In this document: positions 17,901 through 25,854 of the stretch, in pieces
How positions within the stretch are numbered: position 1 is the stretch's first letter
Layout of the letters: every line of letters starts with the position of its first letter
Origin: Luteibacter aegosomatis
GTDB taxonomy: Bacteria; Pseudomonadota; Gammaproteobacteria; Xanthomonadales; Rhodanobacteraceae
Assembly: GCF_023078455.1 (NCBI RefSeq)
Contig: NZ_CP095740.1
Span: 496,001 to 560,000, forward strand
Reading direction: 5' to 3'
Length of the DNA: 64,000 nt
Program-made: the position numbers and the translations under genes
Notes under the pieces: generated by a model
Seen by the model: only the letters and a program-made list of their open reading frames with translations
What the model was told of the DNA's origin: nothing
The model's database searches: none

Positions 17901-18060
17901 CCACGTCGATGACGTGCTCGCGCTCGGTGGGCGGCAGGCTGGCCTGCGCGAGCAGGTCGTTCACGGCCTCGGTTTCGTCGCGCAGCCAGGCGGCGGTGAT
18001 GCGCGCGCGCGCCGGCTCGGCGCCGGTCGGGAGTTCGGGACGGAGAATGGACGGGTTCAC
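14908..18060 (-). CDS. putA: Bifunctional proline dehydrogenase / L-glutamate gamma-semialdehyde dehydrogenase
   Basis: About 1050 aa. It oxidises proline to glutamate in two steps: an FAD-dependent proline dehydrogenase barrel in the N-terminal half (for example SALHPRYEVANRERA, GRRWFVRLVKGAYWD, TDVSYLACA) and an NAD-dependent aldehyde dehydrogenase in the C-terminal half (SPWNFPLAIF, AETGGQNAMI with the general-base Glu, and catalytic Cys in SAGQRCSAARV). It lacks the N-terminal ribbon-helix-helix repressor domain and the C-terminal extension of E. coli PutA, so it is the minimal enzyme-only type. The best start is a GTG (VNPSILRPELP); no ATG is close and the ribosome site is weak, so the start is uncertain. 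Confidence 0.92.
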   Translation of the reverse strand: MNPSILRPELPTGAEPARARITAAWLRDETEAVNDLLAQASLPPTEREHVIDVAAGLVTRVRARAKDQSAVESFMRQYDLSSEEGVLLMCVAEALLRIPDKATADKLIRDKLGEADWKKHLGQSESVFVNASTWGLMLTGHLVNLAEETRKDFTSALRRLVGRAGEPVVRLAVRQAMRIMGHQFVMGRTIKEALDRSAEKEHAVYRYSYDMLGESALTQATAERYQQDYRDAINALGGRGPFANNLDAPSISVKLSALHPRYEVANRERARAELGAKLLELSQLAYKNGIALSVDAEETDRLELSLDIIGDVFAHPSLEGWNGLGIVIQAYQKRAPFVIDWVTEKARATGRRWFVRLVKGAYWDAEIKRAQENGMSGYPVYTRKPNTDVSYLACAHRLFAAGSDLIYPQFATHNAHTIAAIHHIAKGRPYENQRLHGMGADLYAEVIGKDKLNVPCRVYAPVGSHEDLLPYLVRRLLENGANTSFVNRVVDESVPVRDLVADPCETVRAFASIPHPRIPLPVNLYGELRKNSMGMNFANDNELNELADAVNRHSGPWSATPLVAGVTPSGTRAEVTDPSDRRRIIGTVENADASLVDHALTAAVAAQPGWDRLPAASRAAILEHAAEQLEHNRAEFIALCVREAGKSLPDAIAEVREAADFLRYYATMARRLFGQPEQLPGPTGESNQLFLNGRGVFVCISPWNFPLAIFLGQVSAALAAGNAVIAKPAEQTSLIGYAAVKLLHAAGIPADVLQYLPGDGATVGAALTRDPRVAGVAFTGSTETAWAINRALAARNAPIAALVAETGGQNAMIADSSALPEQIVKDVIASAFQSAGQRCSAARVLFVQEDIADKVTSMLAGAMAELKVGDPGLLSTDVGPVIDEDARQILVDHAARMDREAKKIAEVPLPEGTANGTYFAPRAYEIPSLATLTREVFGPVLHVIRWKASELAQVVEQINATGYGLTLGIHSRIDDTVDYIASHARVGNCYVNRNQIGAVVGVQPFGGEALSGTGPKAGGPHYLLRFAGERTLTVNTTAAGGNASLLTIGE

Positions 18061-18227
18061 TGGGTGGGATCGAGGGACGGGGGAGACCGCGCATTGTAGG
18101 GGAGGGCGCGAGTTCGTGCGTGTTGCCTTGCGGCATGCGCCTGCCTGCGACAATCCGCCGCCTGGCAACCTTGCCGCATCCTGACTACAGCCCTATCATC
18201 CGGATGTTCCAGGCACGCCGGACTTCC

Positions 18228-18710
18228 ATGATCGTGCTTCGACCGACCGCCGCGGGTCAGCCGCGCGTGTTGTGGCTCAGGCCCAACCGTGCGCTGGACA
18301 AGCGCGGTCTGCGTCGACTGATCCTCGGTCTGGCGGCGGTCGCCCTGGCGACGGCGGCGTTCGGCGCATGGCAGGGGAACGTGTTCGCCCCCGTGTTCGC
18401 GCTGGTCGAGGCTTTCGTGGTGGGATTCGCGCTTGGCGCGGCCTGGCGGGCCGGCGACAGGGGCGAGCGCATCGCCGTCGGGCCGGATACGCTGGAGGTT
18501 CGCGTCGTGCCCGGTCGACGGGTCTCGCGTTTCCAGACGTATTGGGTCAGGGTAGGGTTGGTGCAGGGGAACGGGCGTCAGCGCCTGCTACTCAAATCGC
18601 ATGGCAACGAGCTGGAGATCGGCGCCTTCCTTGGGGAAGAGGAAAGGGCCGAAGCGTCTAAGAAACTCATGGTGCTGCTGTCCGAAACGCTTGGCCAGAC
18701 GCGCAGGTAG
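18228..18710 (+). CDS. DUF2244-family membrane protein at the head of the cox cluster
   Basis: 160 aa with two adjacent hydrophobic segments (about 30-50 and 54-72) forming a hairpin, then a soluble C-terminal domain with beta-like pattern (DTLEVRVVPGRRVSRFQTYWV). It resembles DUF2244 proteins, which are often found beside cytochrome oxidase genes; the molecular role is unknown. It lies 19 bp before coxB on the same strand. An ATG eight codons upstream (MFQARRTS) is an alternative start. Confidence 0.75.
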   Translation: MIVLRPTAAGQPRVLWLRPNRALDKRGLRRLILGLAAVALATAAFGAWQGNVFAPVFALVEAFVVGFALGAAWRAGDRGERIAVGPDTLEVRVVPGRRVSRFQTYWVRVGLVQGNGRQRLLLKSHGNELEIGAFLGEEERAEASKKLMVLLSETLGQTRR

Positions 18711-18729
18711 GTTCAACAAAGGTGCAGAC

Positions 18730-19644
18730 ATGACATCTGGTGGCATCGGACGATCGGTTTCGGCATGGGTGTTGGGAGGCATGGGGGCCTTGGCGAGTGG
18801 GCTGGCGATGGCCAATCCCGAGCCGAATCAGCTGAACATGACCAAGGGCGTGAGCGAGTGGTCGCCCTACGCGATGCACATGGTGGCCCTGTGGGTCTGC
18901 GTGGTCATCGGCGTGGTGGTCTTCGGCGCGATGTTCATCGCCATGTTCCGCTTCCGCAAGTCGCGCGGCGCCGTCGCCGAGAAGTGGTCGCACAGCACCA
19001 AGCTCGAAGTGGTCTGGACGGTCATCCCCGTCATCATCCTCATCTTCCTGGCCCACCTCGCCACCGGCGGCCTGGTGACCTTCGCCGACACCACCGGTTC
19101 GGAGATGACCGTCAAGGTCACCGGCTACCAGTGGAAGTGGCGCTACGACTACGTCGACTACAAGGGCAAGGGCGTGAACCAGGTGGGCTTCATGTCCAAG
19201 CTGGAAGAGTCGTCCGACCGCACCCGCCAGCTTCGTTCCAACCTCGATCCGGACAAGGTCCAGGTCGACGGCTACAAGACCTACCTGCTCGACGTGGACA
19301 AGCCCCTCGTCGTGCCGGTCGGCACCAAGATCCGCTTCGTGATCATCGGCGGCGACGTCATCCACTCGTGGTGGGTGCCCGCCCTCGGCTGGAAGATGGA
19401 CGCCATCCCCGGCATCGCCAATACGGCGTGGACCAAGATCAAGGAACCGGGCGTCTATCGCGGCCAGTGCGCCGAGCTCTGCGGCCAGGACCACGGCTTC
19501 ATGCCGATCGTGGTCAAGGCGCTGCCCAAGGCGGAATTCGAGCAATGGCTCGCGTCCCAGGAGGACGAGGCGAAGGCCAAGGCCGCGCCTCCCGCCGCCG
19601 CCCCGGCCACCCCGAACGCTCCCGCCCCGGCCCCCCAGGGTTAA
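18730..19644 (+). CDS. coxB: Cytochrome c oxidase subunit II
   Basis: 304 aa. Signal or leader segment, then two transmembrane helices (about 50-75 and 95-118) and a periplasmic cupredoxin domain carrying the CuA site. The binuclear copper ligands are visible as C247-AEL-C251-GQDHGFM, with the His further upstream in VIHSWWVP. The aromatic patch GYQWKWRYDY mediates electron entry. There is no fused cytochrome c domain. The C-terminus is an Ala/Pro-rich tail (about 285-304). It precedes coxA by 37 bp in one transcription unit. Confidence 0.95.
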   Translation: MTSGGIGRSVSAWVLGGMGALASGLAMANPEPNQLNMTKGVSEWSPYAMHMVALWVCVVIGVVVFGAMFIAMFRFRKSRGAVAEKWSHSTKLEVVWTVIPVIILIFLAHLATGGLVTFADTTGSEMTVKVTGYQWKWRYDYVDYKGKGVNQVGFMSKLEESSDRTRQLRSNLDPDKVQVDGYKTYLLDVDKPLVVPVGTKIRFVIIGGDVIHSWWVPALGWKMDAIPGIANTAWTKIKEPGVYRGQCAELCGQDHGFMPIVVKALPKAEFEQWLASQEDEAKAKAAPPAAAPATPNAPAPAPQG

Positions 19645-19681
19645 TCGAACACGCATTCGTCTTAGGTAGAGGTGCAAGGCC

Positions 19682-21295
19682 ATGGCGCACGAAGCCACCC
19701 ACGACCACCACGATCATCACCACGCCCCGCAGGGATTCTTCCAGCGCTGGGTGATGTCCACGAACCACAAGGACATCGGCACGCTTTACCTCATCTTCTC
19801 GCTGACGATGTTCTTCATCGGCGGCGCGTTCGCGATGGTGATCCGCGCCGAGCTGTTCAAGCCGGGCATGCAGCTGGTGCAGCCGTATTTCTTCAATGAA
19901 ATGACGACGATGCACGCGCTGGTGATGATCTTCGGCGCGATCATGCCCTCCTTCGTGGGCTTGGCGAACTGGATGATCCCGCTCATGGTCGGCGCGCCGG
20001 ACATGGCGTTGCCGCGCATGAACAACCTGTCGTTCTGGATCATGCCGTTCGCGTTCATCCTGCTGCTGTCCACGCTGTTCATGCCCGGCGGCGGCCCGGC
20101 CGGCGGCTGGACCATGTATCCGCCGCTGTCGCTGCAGGGCGAATCGATCGCCTACACGATCTTCGCGGTGCACCTGATGGGCATCAGCTCGATCATGGGC
20201 GCGATCAACATCATCGCCACCATCCTCAACATGCGCGCGCCGGGCATGGACCTGCTCAAGATGCCGGTGTTCGTGTGGAGCTGGCTGATCACCGCCTTCC
20301 TGCTGATCGCCGTGATGCCGGTGCTGGCCGGTGCGGTGACGATGCTGCTCACCGACAAGTACTTCCACACCAATTTCTTCAATGCCGCCGGCGGCGGCGA
20401 CCCGGTGCTGTTCCAGCACATCTTCTGGTTCTTCGGGCATCCGGAGGTCTACATCATGATCCTGCCGGCGTTCGGGATCATCTCGGAGATCATCCCCACC
20501 TTCGCCCGCAAGCCGATCTTCGGCTACCGCGCGATGGTGTTCGCCATCGCCTCGATCGCCTTCCTCTCGTTCATCGTCTGGGCGCACCACATGTTCGCCG
20601 TGGGCCTGCCGATGGGCGCCGAGATCTTCTTCATGTACGCCACGATGCTCATCGCGGTGCCCACGGGCGTGAAGGTGTTCAACTGGGTGTCGACGATGTG
20701 GGGCGGCTCGATGACCTTCGAGACGCCGATGCTGTTCTCGATCGCCTTCGTGATCCTCTTCACCATCGGTGGTTTCTCGGGCCTGATGCTCGCCCTGGCC
20801 CCGGCCGACTTCCAATACCACGATACGTACTTCGTGGTGGCCCACTTCCACTACGTGCTGGTGACCGGCGCCGCGTTCTCGATCATGGCCGCCGTGTACT
20901 ACTGGCTGCCGAAGTGGTCGGGCCGCATGTATTCGGAAACCTGGGGCAAGATCCACTTCTGGTCGAGCGTGATCTCGGTCAACGTGCTGTTCTTCCCGCA
21001 GCACTTCCTGGGCCTGGCCGGCATGCCGCGCCGCATCCCCGACTACAACGTGGCCTTCGCCAACTTCAACATGATCAGTTCGATCGGCGGCTTCTGGTTC
21101 GGCGCCTCGCAGCTGATCTTCCTGGGCGTGGTGATCCACGGCGTGTTCTTCTCCAAGAAGAAAGCGGCCGACCGCTCGTGGGAAGGCGCCAAGGGCCTGG
21201 AATGGACGGTGCCCTCGCCGGCGCCGCACCACACCTTCGACGTGCCGCCGGTCATCCACGACGACGAGCTCGCCCACGGCAACACGGAACACTGA
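19682..21295 (+). CDS. coxA: Cytochrome c oxidase subunit I (aa3 type)
   Basis: 537 aa with twelve predicted helices. It binds heme a and the heme a3-CuB centre where O2 is reduced. Hallmarks: HALVMIFGAIMP (heme a ligand His), WFFGHPEVYIMILPAFG (CuB His with the covalently linked Tyr), VWAHHMFAVG (two CuB His), and HDTYFVVAHFHYV (heme ligands). The Glu of the D-channel is expected in the HPEV region. Co-transcribed with coxB, a 41-residue membrane protein and coxC. Confidence 0.96.
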   Translation: MAHEATHDHHDHHHAPQGFFQRWVMSTNHKDIGTLYLIFSLTMFFIGGAFAMVIRAELFKPGMQLVQPYFFNEMTTMHALVMIFGAIMPSFVGLANWMIPLMVGAPDMALPRMNNLSFWIMPFAFILLLSTLFMPGGGPAGGWTMYPPLSLQGESIAYTIFAVHLMGISSIMGAINIIATILNMRAPGMDLLKMPVFVWSWLITAFLLIAVMPVLAGAVTMLLTDKYFHTNFFNAAGGGDPVLFQHIFWFFGHPEVYIMILPAFGIISEIIPTFARKPIFGYRAMVFAIASIAFLSFIVWAHHMFAVGLPMGAEIFFMYATMLIAVPTGVKVFNWVSTMWGGSMTFETPMLFSIAFVILFTIGGFSGLMLALAPADFQYHDTYFVVAHFHYVLVTGAAFSIMAAVYYWLPKWSGRMYSETWGKIHFWSSVISVNVLFFPQHFLGLAGMPRRIPDYNVAFANFNMISSIGGFWFGASQLIFLGVVIHGVFFSKKKAADRSWEGAKGLEWTVPSPAPHHTFDVPPVIHDDELAHGNTEH

Positions 21296-21298
21296 CCG

Positions 21299-21424
21299 AT
21301 GTCCGACGCGACGCACGACGAGGTCGAGGCGCGCCGCCGGCGCGCCCGCCGCACGGCCCTCATCGCGGGCGGATTCGCGGTGGCGGTGTTCGTGCTGTCG
21401 ATCGTGCAGATGCTGAAGATCTAA
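21299..21424 (+). CDS. Small single-pass membrane protein between coxA and coxC
   Basis: 41 aa, too short for routine gene calling. It reads MSDATHDEVEA, a run of basic residues (RRRRARR), then one hydrophobic helix (TALIAGGFAVAVFVLSIVQM) and ends LKI. The ATG is 3 bases after the coxA stop. The layout resembles the cytochrome oxidase small assembly proteins found between coxA and ctaG in other proteobacteria. Here no ctaG follows; coxC begins 27 bp downstream. By position it could help assembly or be a structural small subunit. Confidence 0.7.
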   Translation: MSDATHDEVEARRRRARRTALIAGGFAVAVFVLSIVQMLKI

Positions 21425-21451
21425 AAACGCGCTCATCCACGGGAACACACC

Positions 21452-22342
21452 ATGGGTCACCAGCAACAAGACGCTTACTTCGTACCGAGCAAGAGCCAGT
21501 GGCCGATCGTCGCCGCCGTCTCGATGTTCATCACGGTGTTCGGCGCGGCGCACTGGCTCAACGCCGAGCCCGGCGATGCCGGCTTCGGCAAGACCCTGTT
21601 CTGGATCGGCGTCGCCGCCATCCTGGGCATGTTCTTCGGCTGGTTCCGCTCGGTCATCAAGGAATCGCTCGCCGGCAGCTACAACGACCAGGTGGACCGC
21701 TCGTTCCGCATGGGCATGATGTGGTTCATCTTCTCCGAGGTGATGTTCTTCGGCGCCTTCTTCGGCGCGCTCTTCTACGCCCGCATCTTCTCGGTGCCCT
21801 GGCTGGGCGGCGAGGGCCACGGCGTGCTCACCCACCAGTTCATCTGGGAAAACTACAGCGCCGCGTGGGGTGCCTCGGGGGGCGGCGGTCCGGAGAAGAT
21901 CGGCGGGTCGTTCCAGACCATCGAAGCCTGGGGCCTGCCGCTGCTCAACACGCTGATCCTGCTGTCCTCGGGCGTCACCATCACCATCGCCCACCATGCG
22001 CTCAAGGCGGGCCATCGCAAGGCGCTGCTCATCGGCCTGGGCGCCACGGTATTGCTGGGCTGCACGTTCCTGTTCTGCCAGGCGCACGAATACGCCGAAG
22101 CCTACGAGCACTTCAACCTCACGCTGGGCAGCGGCGTCTACGGCGCCACGTTCTTCATGCTCACCGGCTTCCACGGCATGCACGTGACGCTGGGCACGAT
22201 CATGCTGGCGATCATCTGGGTGCGTTGCGCGCAAGGGCACTTCACCAAGGACAACCATTTCGGCTTCGAGGCCGTGGCCTGGTACTGGCACTTCGTCGAC
22301 GTGGTGTGGCTGGCGTTGTTTCTTTTCGTGTACGTGCTCTGA
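21452..22342 (+). CDS. coxC: Cytochrome c oxidase subunit III
   Basis: 296 aa, seven-helix integral subunit that stabilises the oxidase core and proton uptake. Family features include MMWFIFSEVMFFGAFFGALF, LNTLILLSSGVTITIAHHAL, TGFHGMHVTLGT and the C-terminal WYWHFVDVVWLALF. Length is normal. It is the last gene of the coxB-coxA-small protein-coxC unit and is followed by a rho-independent terminator. Confidence 0.95.
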   Translation: MGHQQQDAYFVPSKSQWPIVAAVSMFITVFGAAHWLNAEPGDAGFGKTLFWIGVAAILGMFFGWFRSVIKESLAGSYNDQVDRSFRMGMMWFIFSEVMFFGAFFGALFYARIFSVPWLGGEGHGVLTHQFIWENYSAAWGASGGGGPEKIGGSFQTIEAWGLPLLNTLILLSSGVTITIAHHALKAGHRKALLIGLGATVLLGCTFLFCQAHEYAEAYEHFNLTLGSGVYGATFFMLTGFHGMHVTLGTIMLAIIWVRCAQGHFTKDNHFGFEAVAWYWHFVDVVWLALFLFVYVL

Positions 22343-22353
22343 TTCGAATCGAC

Positions 22354-22375
22354 CCGCCGGAAGGCGGGTTTTTCG
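22354..22375 (+). terminator. Rho-independent terminator after coxC
   Basis: CCCGCC/GGCGGG stem with a GGAA loop followed by TTTTT, 11 bases after the coxC stop. Confidence 0.85.
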
Positions 22376-22420
22376 TCTGGGGCGAAGAGCGGCATCGACG
22401 GGATCGCGAAAACCGGACGC

Positions 22421-22525
22421 AAGGCGCTGGGTTCCTGCCTGCGCAGGAACGACGTGAGGTTGTGTTCGAGGCAACGGTGAATCTCGTAGCTCGTCGTTCC
22501 TGCGCGGGCAGGAACCCAGCGCCTT
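22421..22525. repeat. REPIN-like paired palindrome (family 2)
   Basis: Two inverted arms, each carrying a CTGGGTTCCTGC...GCAGGAACGAC hairpin, separated by about 45 bp. Related copies are at 63238-63329 (pair) and 41606-41645 (single). The 22376-22719 gap otherwise shows no gene; a low-complexity region precedes the serine protease start. Confidence 0.8.
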
Positions 22526-22719
22526 GCGCCGGAGCAGGCGATCACGCTCCCTACGCATCCGGCACCCTCGCGTCCATCGGACAAGCACCGGCAACGGTCG
22601 GTCGCCGTCGCATGACCCGTGACGGCGGCTACCGTCACACTCATGCGGCGTTCCGCCGCTGACCGCGTAAGCCCCAACCGAGCATCCTTCTCCGCCCCCC
22701 AATCACGGAGAGCGCTCCC

Positions 22720-24198
22720 ATGCCCAAGCCAAGCTGGCTCATTCCCCTCGTGGCCGTCACCGGCCTGTGTTCCTTCGCGGCGTCCGCATCGACATCGCAG
22801 GCCGCCGGTGACGCGTCGCTATTACCCTCCCTGACGGCGGCCAAGTACCGCGCCGTCGGCAAGCTCCAGGCCGCCTCCTCATGCACCGCCACCCTGGTCG
22901 CGGGCTCGGTCGCGCCGCCGTCCACGGCCGCCGCGTTGCTGCTCACCGCCGGACATTGCGTCAGCGACGGCTTCGACGCGAACGAGGTGCGTGTGGATCA
23001 GGCCGCGCGCGAAGGCTGGCGTTTCACGCCCGCGTACTTCAGGGACAACCAGGTCGAGCATCGCGACGTCGCCGTCGATCGCGTGCTCTACGCCACGATG
23101 AAGGGCGTCGACGTCGCCGTGCTGCGACTGAAGGCCACCTACGGCGAACTGGCCGCGATGGGCGTGCGTCCGCTGACGCTGCTCACGCGTGCGCAGAGTG
23201 AAGGCCTGCCCGTGGAGCTGGTTCACGTGCCGGTGAACGATGTCGCCGACGACGAGCGATTCCTGCGCCTGTCGCGTTGCATGGCGGGCGGCAGGATCCC
23301 GATCTTCGAAGGCAACCGGCCGTGGTACTGGCCCACGGCATCGATGACGCGTTGCGCCGGCGTGGCCGGTGGGAGCTCGGGCGCGCCGGTGCTGCTCTCC
23401 GGCACGGCCGGCGTCCTGGGCGTGATGGGCACCCAGGTCGATCCGTCGCTCATGGGCTGCGGCCTGAATCGTCCCTGCGAAGCCACGGACGGCCCGGCCT
23501 TCAGCCGCGAGGGGGCGAACTATTTCCATCCGCTCACCGTCATCGCGAATGCCCTGCGGTCGGACGGTGGATGGGACGGCAGCCAGCTCGACAAGGGCGA
23601 CGGCGTGGCGATCGAGCGTTCGGTGCGCTGGATATCGGCCAGCCAGGTGAGCGAAGGCGAACGCAGGGTGCCCGCACGCTGGGGCATCCGCATCGCCGAC
23701 GGCAGCCGCTGGATACGCTACAAGACCGGGCCGGCGTCCACGCTGGATTGCGATGCCGCCGAAGGCTACGGCCCCGCGATGGACGCCGCCGCGCAGCCGC
23801 TCGACGGGTTGGCGGTGCCCTCGTCGGAAGGCGTCTACGCGATGTGCGTGCTGGGACGGCGCGACGCCGGCTCGGCGTGGCAACGCGCCGAGCATGCCAC
23901 CCGCATCCTTCGCCAGATCGACGACACCGCGCCGGCGGTGGGCCCGATGATCGTGCAGTACGGTGAAACCGGCGATTCGTGGCTCGTCTACGGAAAAAAC
24001 CGCTCCTACGAGACTACCCGCCTGGAGATCAAGTACGGTCCGCGCGACGCCACGGACTGCGGGGCGGCGGAGGGCTATTTCGCGCCCAAGTCGTTCTGGG
24101 AGACCCTTCCCGTCGCCGAGAGGCCCTGGCGTTTCTGCGCGCGTGGCTGGGATGACGCGGGCAACGCGTCGCCGGTGACGGAGCGCCTTTTCGAATAA
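22720..24198 (+). CDS. Secreted trypsin-like serine protease
   Basis: 492 aa. It has a signal peptide (about residues 1-29), then a chymotrypsin-fold domain with the triad visible in order: His in LLTAGHCVS (about residue 80), Asp in VDVAVLRL (about 130) and Ser in AGGSSGAPVL (about 225). Cysteines around the domain could form disulfides. The C-terminal 200 residues (from about 290) include two similar segments (RIADGSRWIRYKTGP and a later LEIKYGPRDATDCGA) that look like repeated beta domains, perhaps for substrate or wall binding. It is placed between coxC and the surf1 group but has its own terminator; no link to respiration is evident. Confidence 0.85.
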   Translation: MPKPSWLIPLVAVTGLCSFAASASTSQAAGDASLLPSLTAAKYRAVGKLQAASSCTATLVAGSVAPPSTAAALLLTAGHCVSDGFDANEVRVDQAAREGWRFTPAYFRDNQVEHRDVAVDRVLYATMKGVDVAVLRLKATYGELAAMGVRPLTLLTRAQSEGLPVELVHVPVNDVADDERFLRLSRCMAGGRIPIFEGNRPWYWPTASMTRCAGVAGGSSGAPVLLSGTAGVLGVMGTQVDPSLMGCGLNRPCEATDGPAFSREGANYFHPLTVIANALRSDGGWDGSQLDKGDGVAIERSVRWISASQVSEGERRVPARWGIRIADGSRWIRYKTGPASTLDCDAAEGYGPAMDAAAQPLDGLAVPSSEGVYAMCVLGRRDAGSAWQRAEHATRILRQIDDTAPAVGPMIVQYGETGDSWLVYGKNRSYETTRLEIKYGPRDATDCGAAEGYFAPKSFWETLPVAERPWRFCARGWDDAGNASPVTERLFE

Positions 24199-24205
24199 CG
24201 CCGGT

Positions 24206-24251
24206 CCATGAACGACGAAACCCGCCGCGAGGCGGGTTTCGTCGTTCATGG
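24206..24251. terminator. 21-bp perfect-stem terminator
   Basis: A 46-bp element with a perfect 21-bp stem and a GCGA loop, between the convergent protease and DUF2909-like genes. The stem contains AAACCCGCC/GGCGGGTTT, giving a T-run on each strand. Confidence 0.8.
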
Positions 24252-24293
24252 CACCGATTGCCGCACCGCGCCTTGGCCCCCGGCGGTGGCGCG

Positions 24294-24530
24294 CTAGAAT
24301 TGTCCGACGCCGTGGGGATGCAGCCAGCCCATGAAGATGCCCAGCGCCACCATGGCGATGAGCAGCAGGGACAGGCCGATGCGACGGGTGAGTGCCCAGA
24401 CGGTGCGCTTGCTCTGGCCTTTGTCGGTCATCATGAAGAACAGGGCCTGCCCGAGGTTGAAAAGCACCACCAACAGCAGGATCACCAGCGCGTATTTGTA
24501 GATGGTTTCCACGTGATCGTTCCGCCCCAT
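24294..24530 (-). CDS. DUF2909-like twin-transmembrane protein
   Basis: 78 aa from the ATG, with two hydrophobic helices (YALVILLLVVLFNLGQALFF and IGLSLLLIAMVALGIFMGWL) around a conserved-looking loop DKGQSKRTVWALTRR. This pattern matches DUF2909 proteins, commonly encoded beside surf1 and cox genes. Family members usually begin with METI/METL; here VETIYK could start at a GTG (24512), six codons inside, which may be the true start. Divergent from surf1. Confidence 0.78.
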   Translation of the reverse strand: MGRNDHVETIYKYALVILLLVVLFNLGQALFFMMTDKGQSKRTVWALTRRIGLSLLLIAMVALGIFMGWLHPHGVGQF

Positions 24531-24571
24531 TGCGACAATCCGAGTATAGCGGCGGGTACGAGGCTCATTGC

Positions 24572-25297
24572 ATGAGCTTTTTGCGCCGGCCCACGTGGTT
24601 CGCTGTCGCACTGACCGTGGCGGGCGTGCTGGCTTTCGTGCGCCTGGGCGTCTGGCAGCTCGATCGCGCGAACGAAAAGGAGGATCTCCTGCGGCGCTAT
24701 GCCACAGCCGCCGCCGCGGGCGTGGAGACCTTCGGCGACATCCCGGAATCGCCTCCCGTCGACCGGTATCCCAGGCTGGAGCTGCACGGCCGCTACGTGC
24801 CCGGGCACGCCTACCTGCTCGACGACCAGTCGCACGGTGGCCAGGTCGGCGTGCAGGTCTACGTGCCCTTCGCGCCGCGCAAGAGCGACCGCCTCGTGCT
24901 GGTGGGCCTGGGTTTCCTGCCCAAGGAAGCCGGTGCCAATCCCCACCTGCCGCCGCTGCCCACCGGCGACACCGTGCTGCGCGGACTCTATGTGCCGCCG
25001 CCGGGTGTCGGCATGCGGCTGGGCGGCGATCGCCTGCCGGAGCAGCGGGGCGCCGAGAAGACGATGGTCTACGTCGACCTCAAGGAGATCGGCGTCGACC
25101 TGGGGCGCCTGCTGTATCCGCGTGTGCTGCTGCTCGACGCCGATCCGGGCGCGCTCTACGCACGCGACTGGACGCCCGCCGTGATGCCGCCGGCACGCCA
25201 CCGCGCCTATGCTTTCCAGTGGTTCACCTTCGCGCTCGCCGCCGTGGTGATCTTCCTCGTCCTCCACCGCAAACGACGCCCACCGACGGACCGATGA
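24572..25297 (+). CDS. SURF1-family cytochrome oxidase biogenesis protein
   Basis: 241 aa with the SURF1 layout: an N-terminal helix (TWFAVALTVAGVLAFVRLG) ending in the signature GVWQLDRA, a central periplasmic domain, and a C-terminal helix (FQWFTFALAAVVIFLVLH) after the motif RHRAYAFQWF. SURF1 helps deliver heme a to subunit I. It starts a tight operon: its stop overlaps the next ATG (ATGA), continuing through ctaA and ctaB. Confidence 0.92.
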   Translation: MSFLRRPTWFAVALTVAGVLAFVRLGVWQLDRANEKEDLLRRYATAAAAGVETFGDIPESPPVDRYPRLELHGRYVPGHAYLLDDQSHGGQVGVQVYVPFAPRKSDRLVLVGLGFLPKEAGANPHLPPLPTGDTVLRGLYVPPPGVGMRLGGDRLPEQRGAEKTMVYVDLKEIGVDLGRLLYPRVLLLDADPGALYARDWTPAVMPPARHRAYAFQWFTFALAAVVIFLVLHRKRRPPTDR

Positions 25298-25854
25298 CCG
25301 AATCCAACGCCAACTCCGTACGTCCCGGCAACGGCCGCCTCAAGCTGGTGCTGATCATGCTCGTCTTCCTCGCGCCCATCGTGGCGGCGGGCATCCTCAC
25401 GCTCAGCGACTGGCAGCCCCAGGGCCACGGCAACGGCCAGCCGATCGTGCCGCAGCGCAGCCTGGCCGGCGTGCGCGTCGACGTGAACGGCACGCCGTGG
25501 GCGTGGCGCGACAGCGAACCGCGGCTCACCCTCGTGGCGCTGCCGGGCCCCGGGTGCGCGGCGCGTTGCGTGGCCACGCTCGGGCTGATGCGCAACGCGC
25601 GCATCGTGCTCAACCGCAACGCCGATCGCCTGCGCCTGCTCTACCTGGGTACCCCACCGCGGGACGCCGCGGACGTGATGGCCGACTATGCGTCGGGCGA
25701 CGACCGGAGCGGTGCGTTCGACGAGTTTCGCCCGACCGAACCCGACACCGTGTCCGCGGTGCTGGTCGAATCCAACGCCACCGCGCTCGCGTGGTATCCG
25801 GCGGGTTTCGATCCGAACGGCCTGCGCAAAGACCTGCAGAAGGTGATCCGCTGA
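25294..25854 (+). CDS. Membrane-anchored SCO-like protein with CxxxC motif
   Basis: 186 aa. One N-terminal helix (about 18-37), then a small thioredoxin-like domain. A CxxxC pair, C88-AAR-C92 in PGPGCAARC, sits where SCO copper chaperones carry CxxxCP, followed by a helix as in SCO. The downstream His that completes the SCO copper site is not apparent, so it may be a divergent or thiol-only relative. Its position between surf1 and ctaA and start-stop overlaps on both sides argue for a role in oxidase assembly, perhaps CuA maturation. Function is inferred, not recognised. Confidence 0.65.

Noticed and set aside
14881..18099. 1072-codon frame on the plus strand opposite putA
   Set aside because: Exactly antisense to a well-supported PutA; composition (Ala/Gly/Arg/His-rich, no motifs) is that of a high-GC shadow.
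19514..22702. 1062-codon minus-strand frame opposite coxB-coxA-coxC
   Set aside because: Covers three conserved oxidase genes in antisense and is very rich in His/Arg/Glu/Asp; no domain seen.
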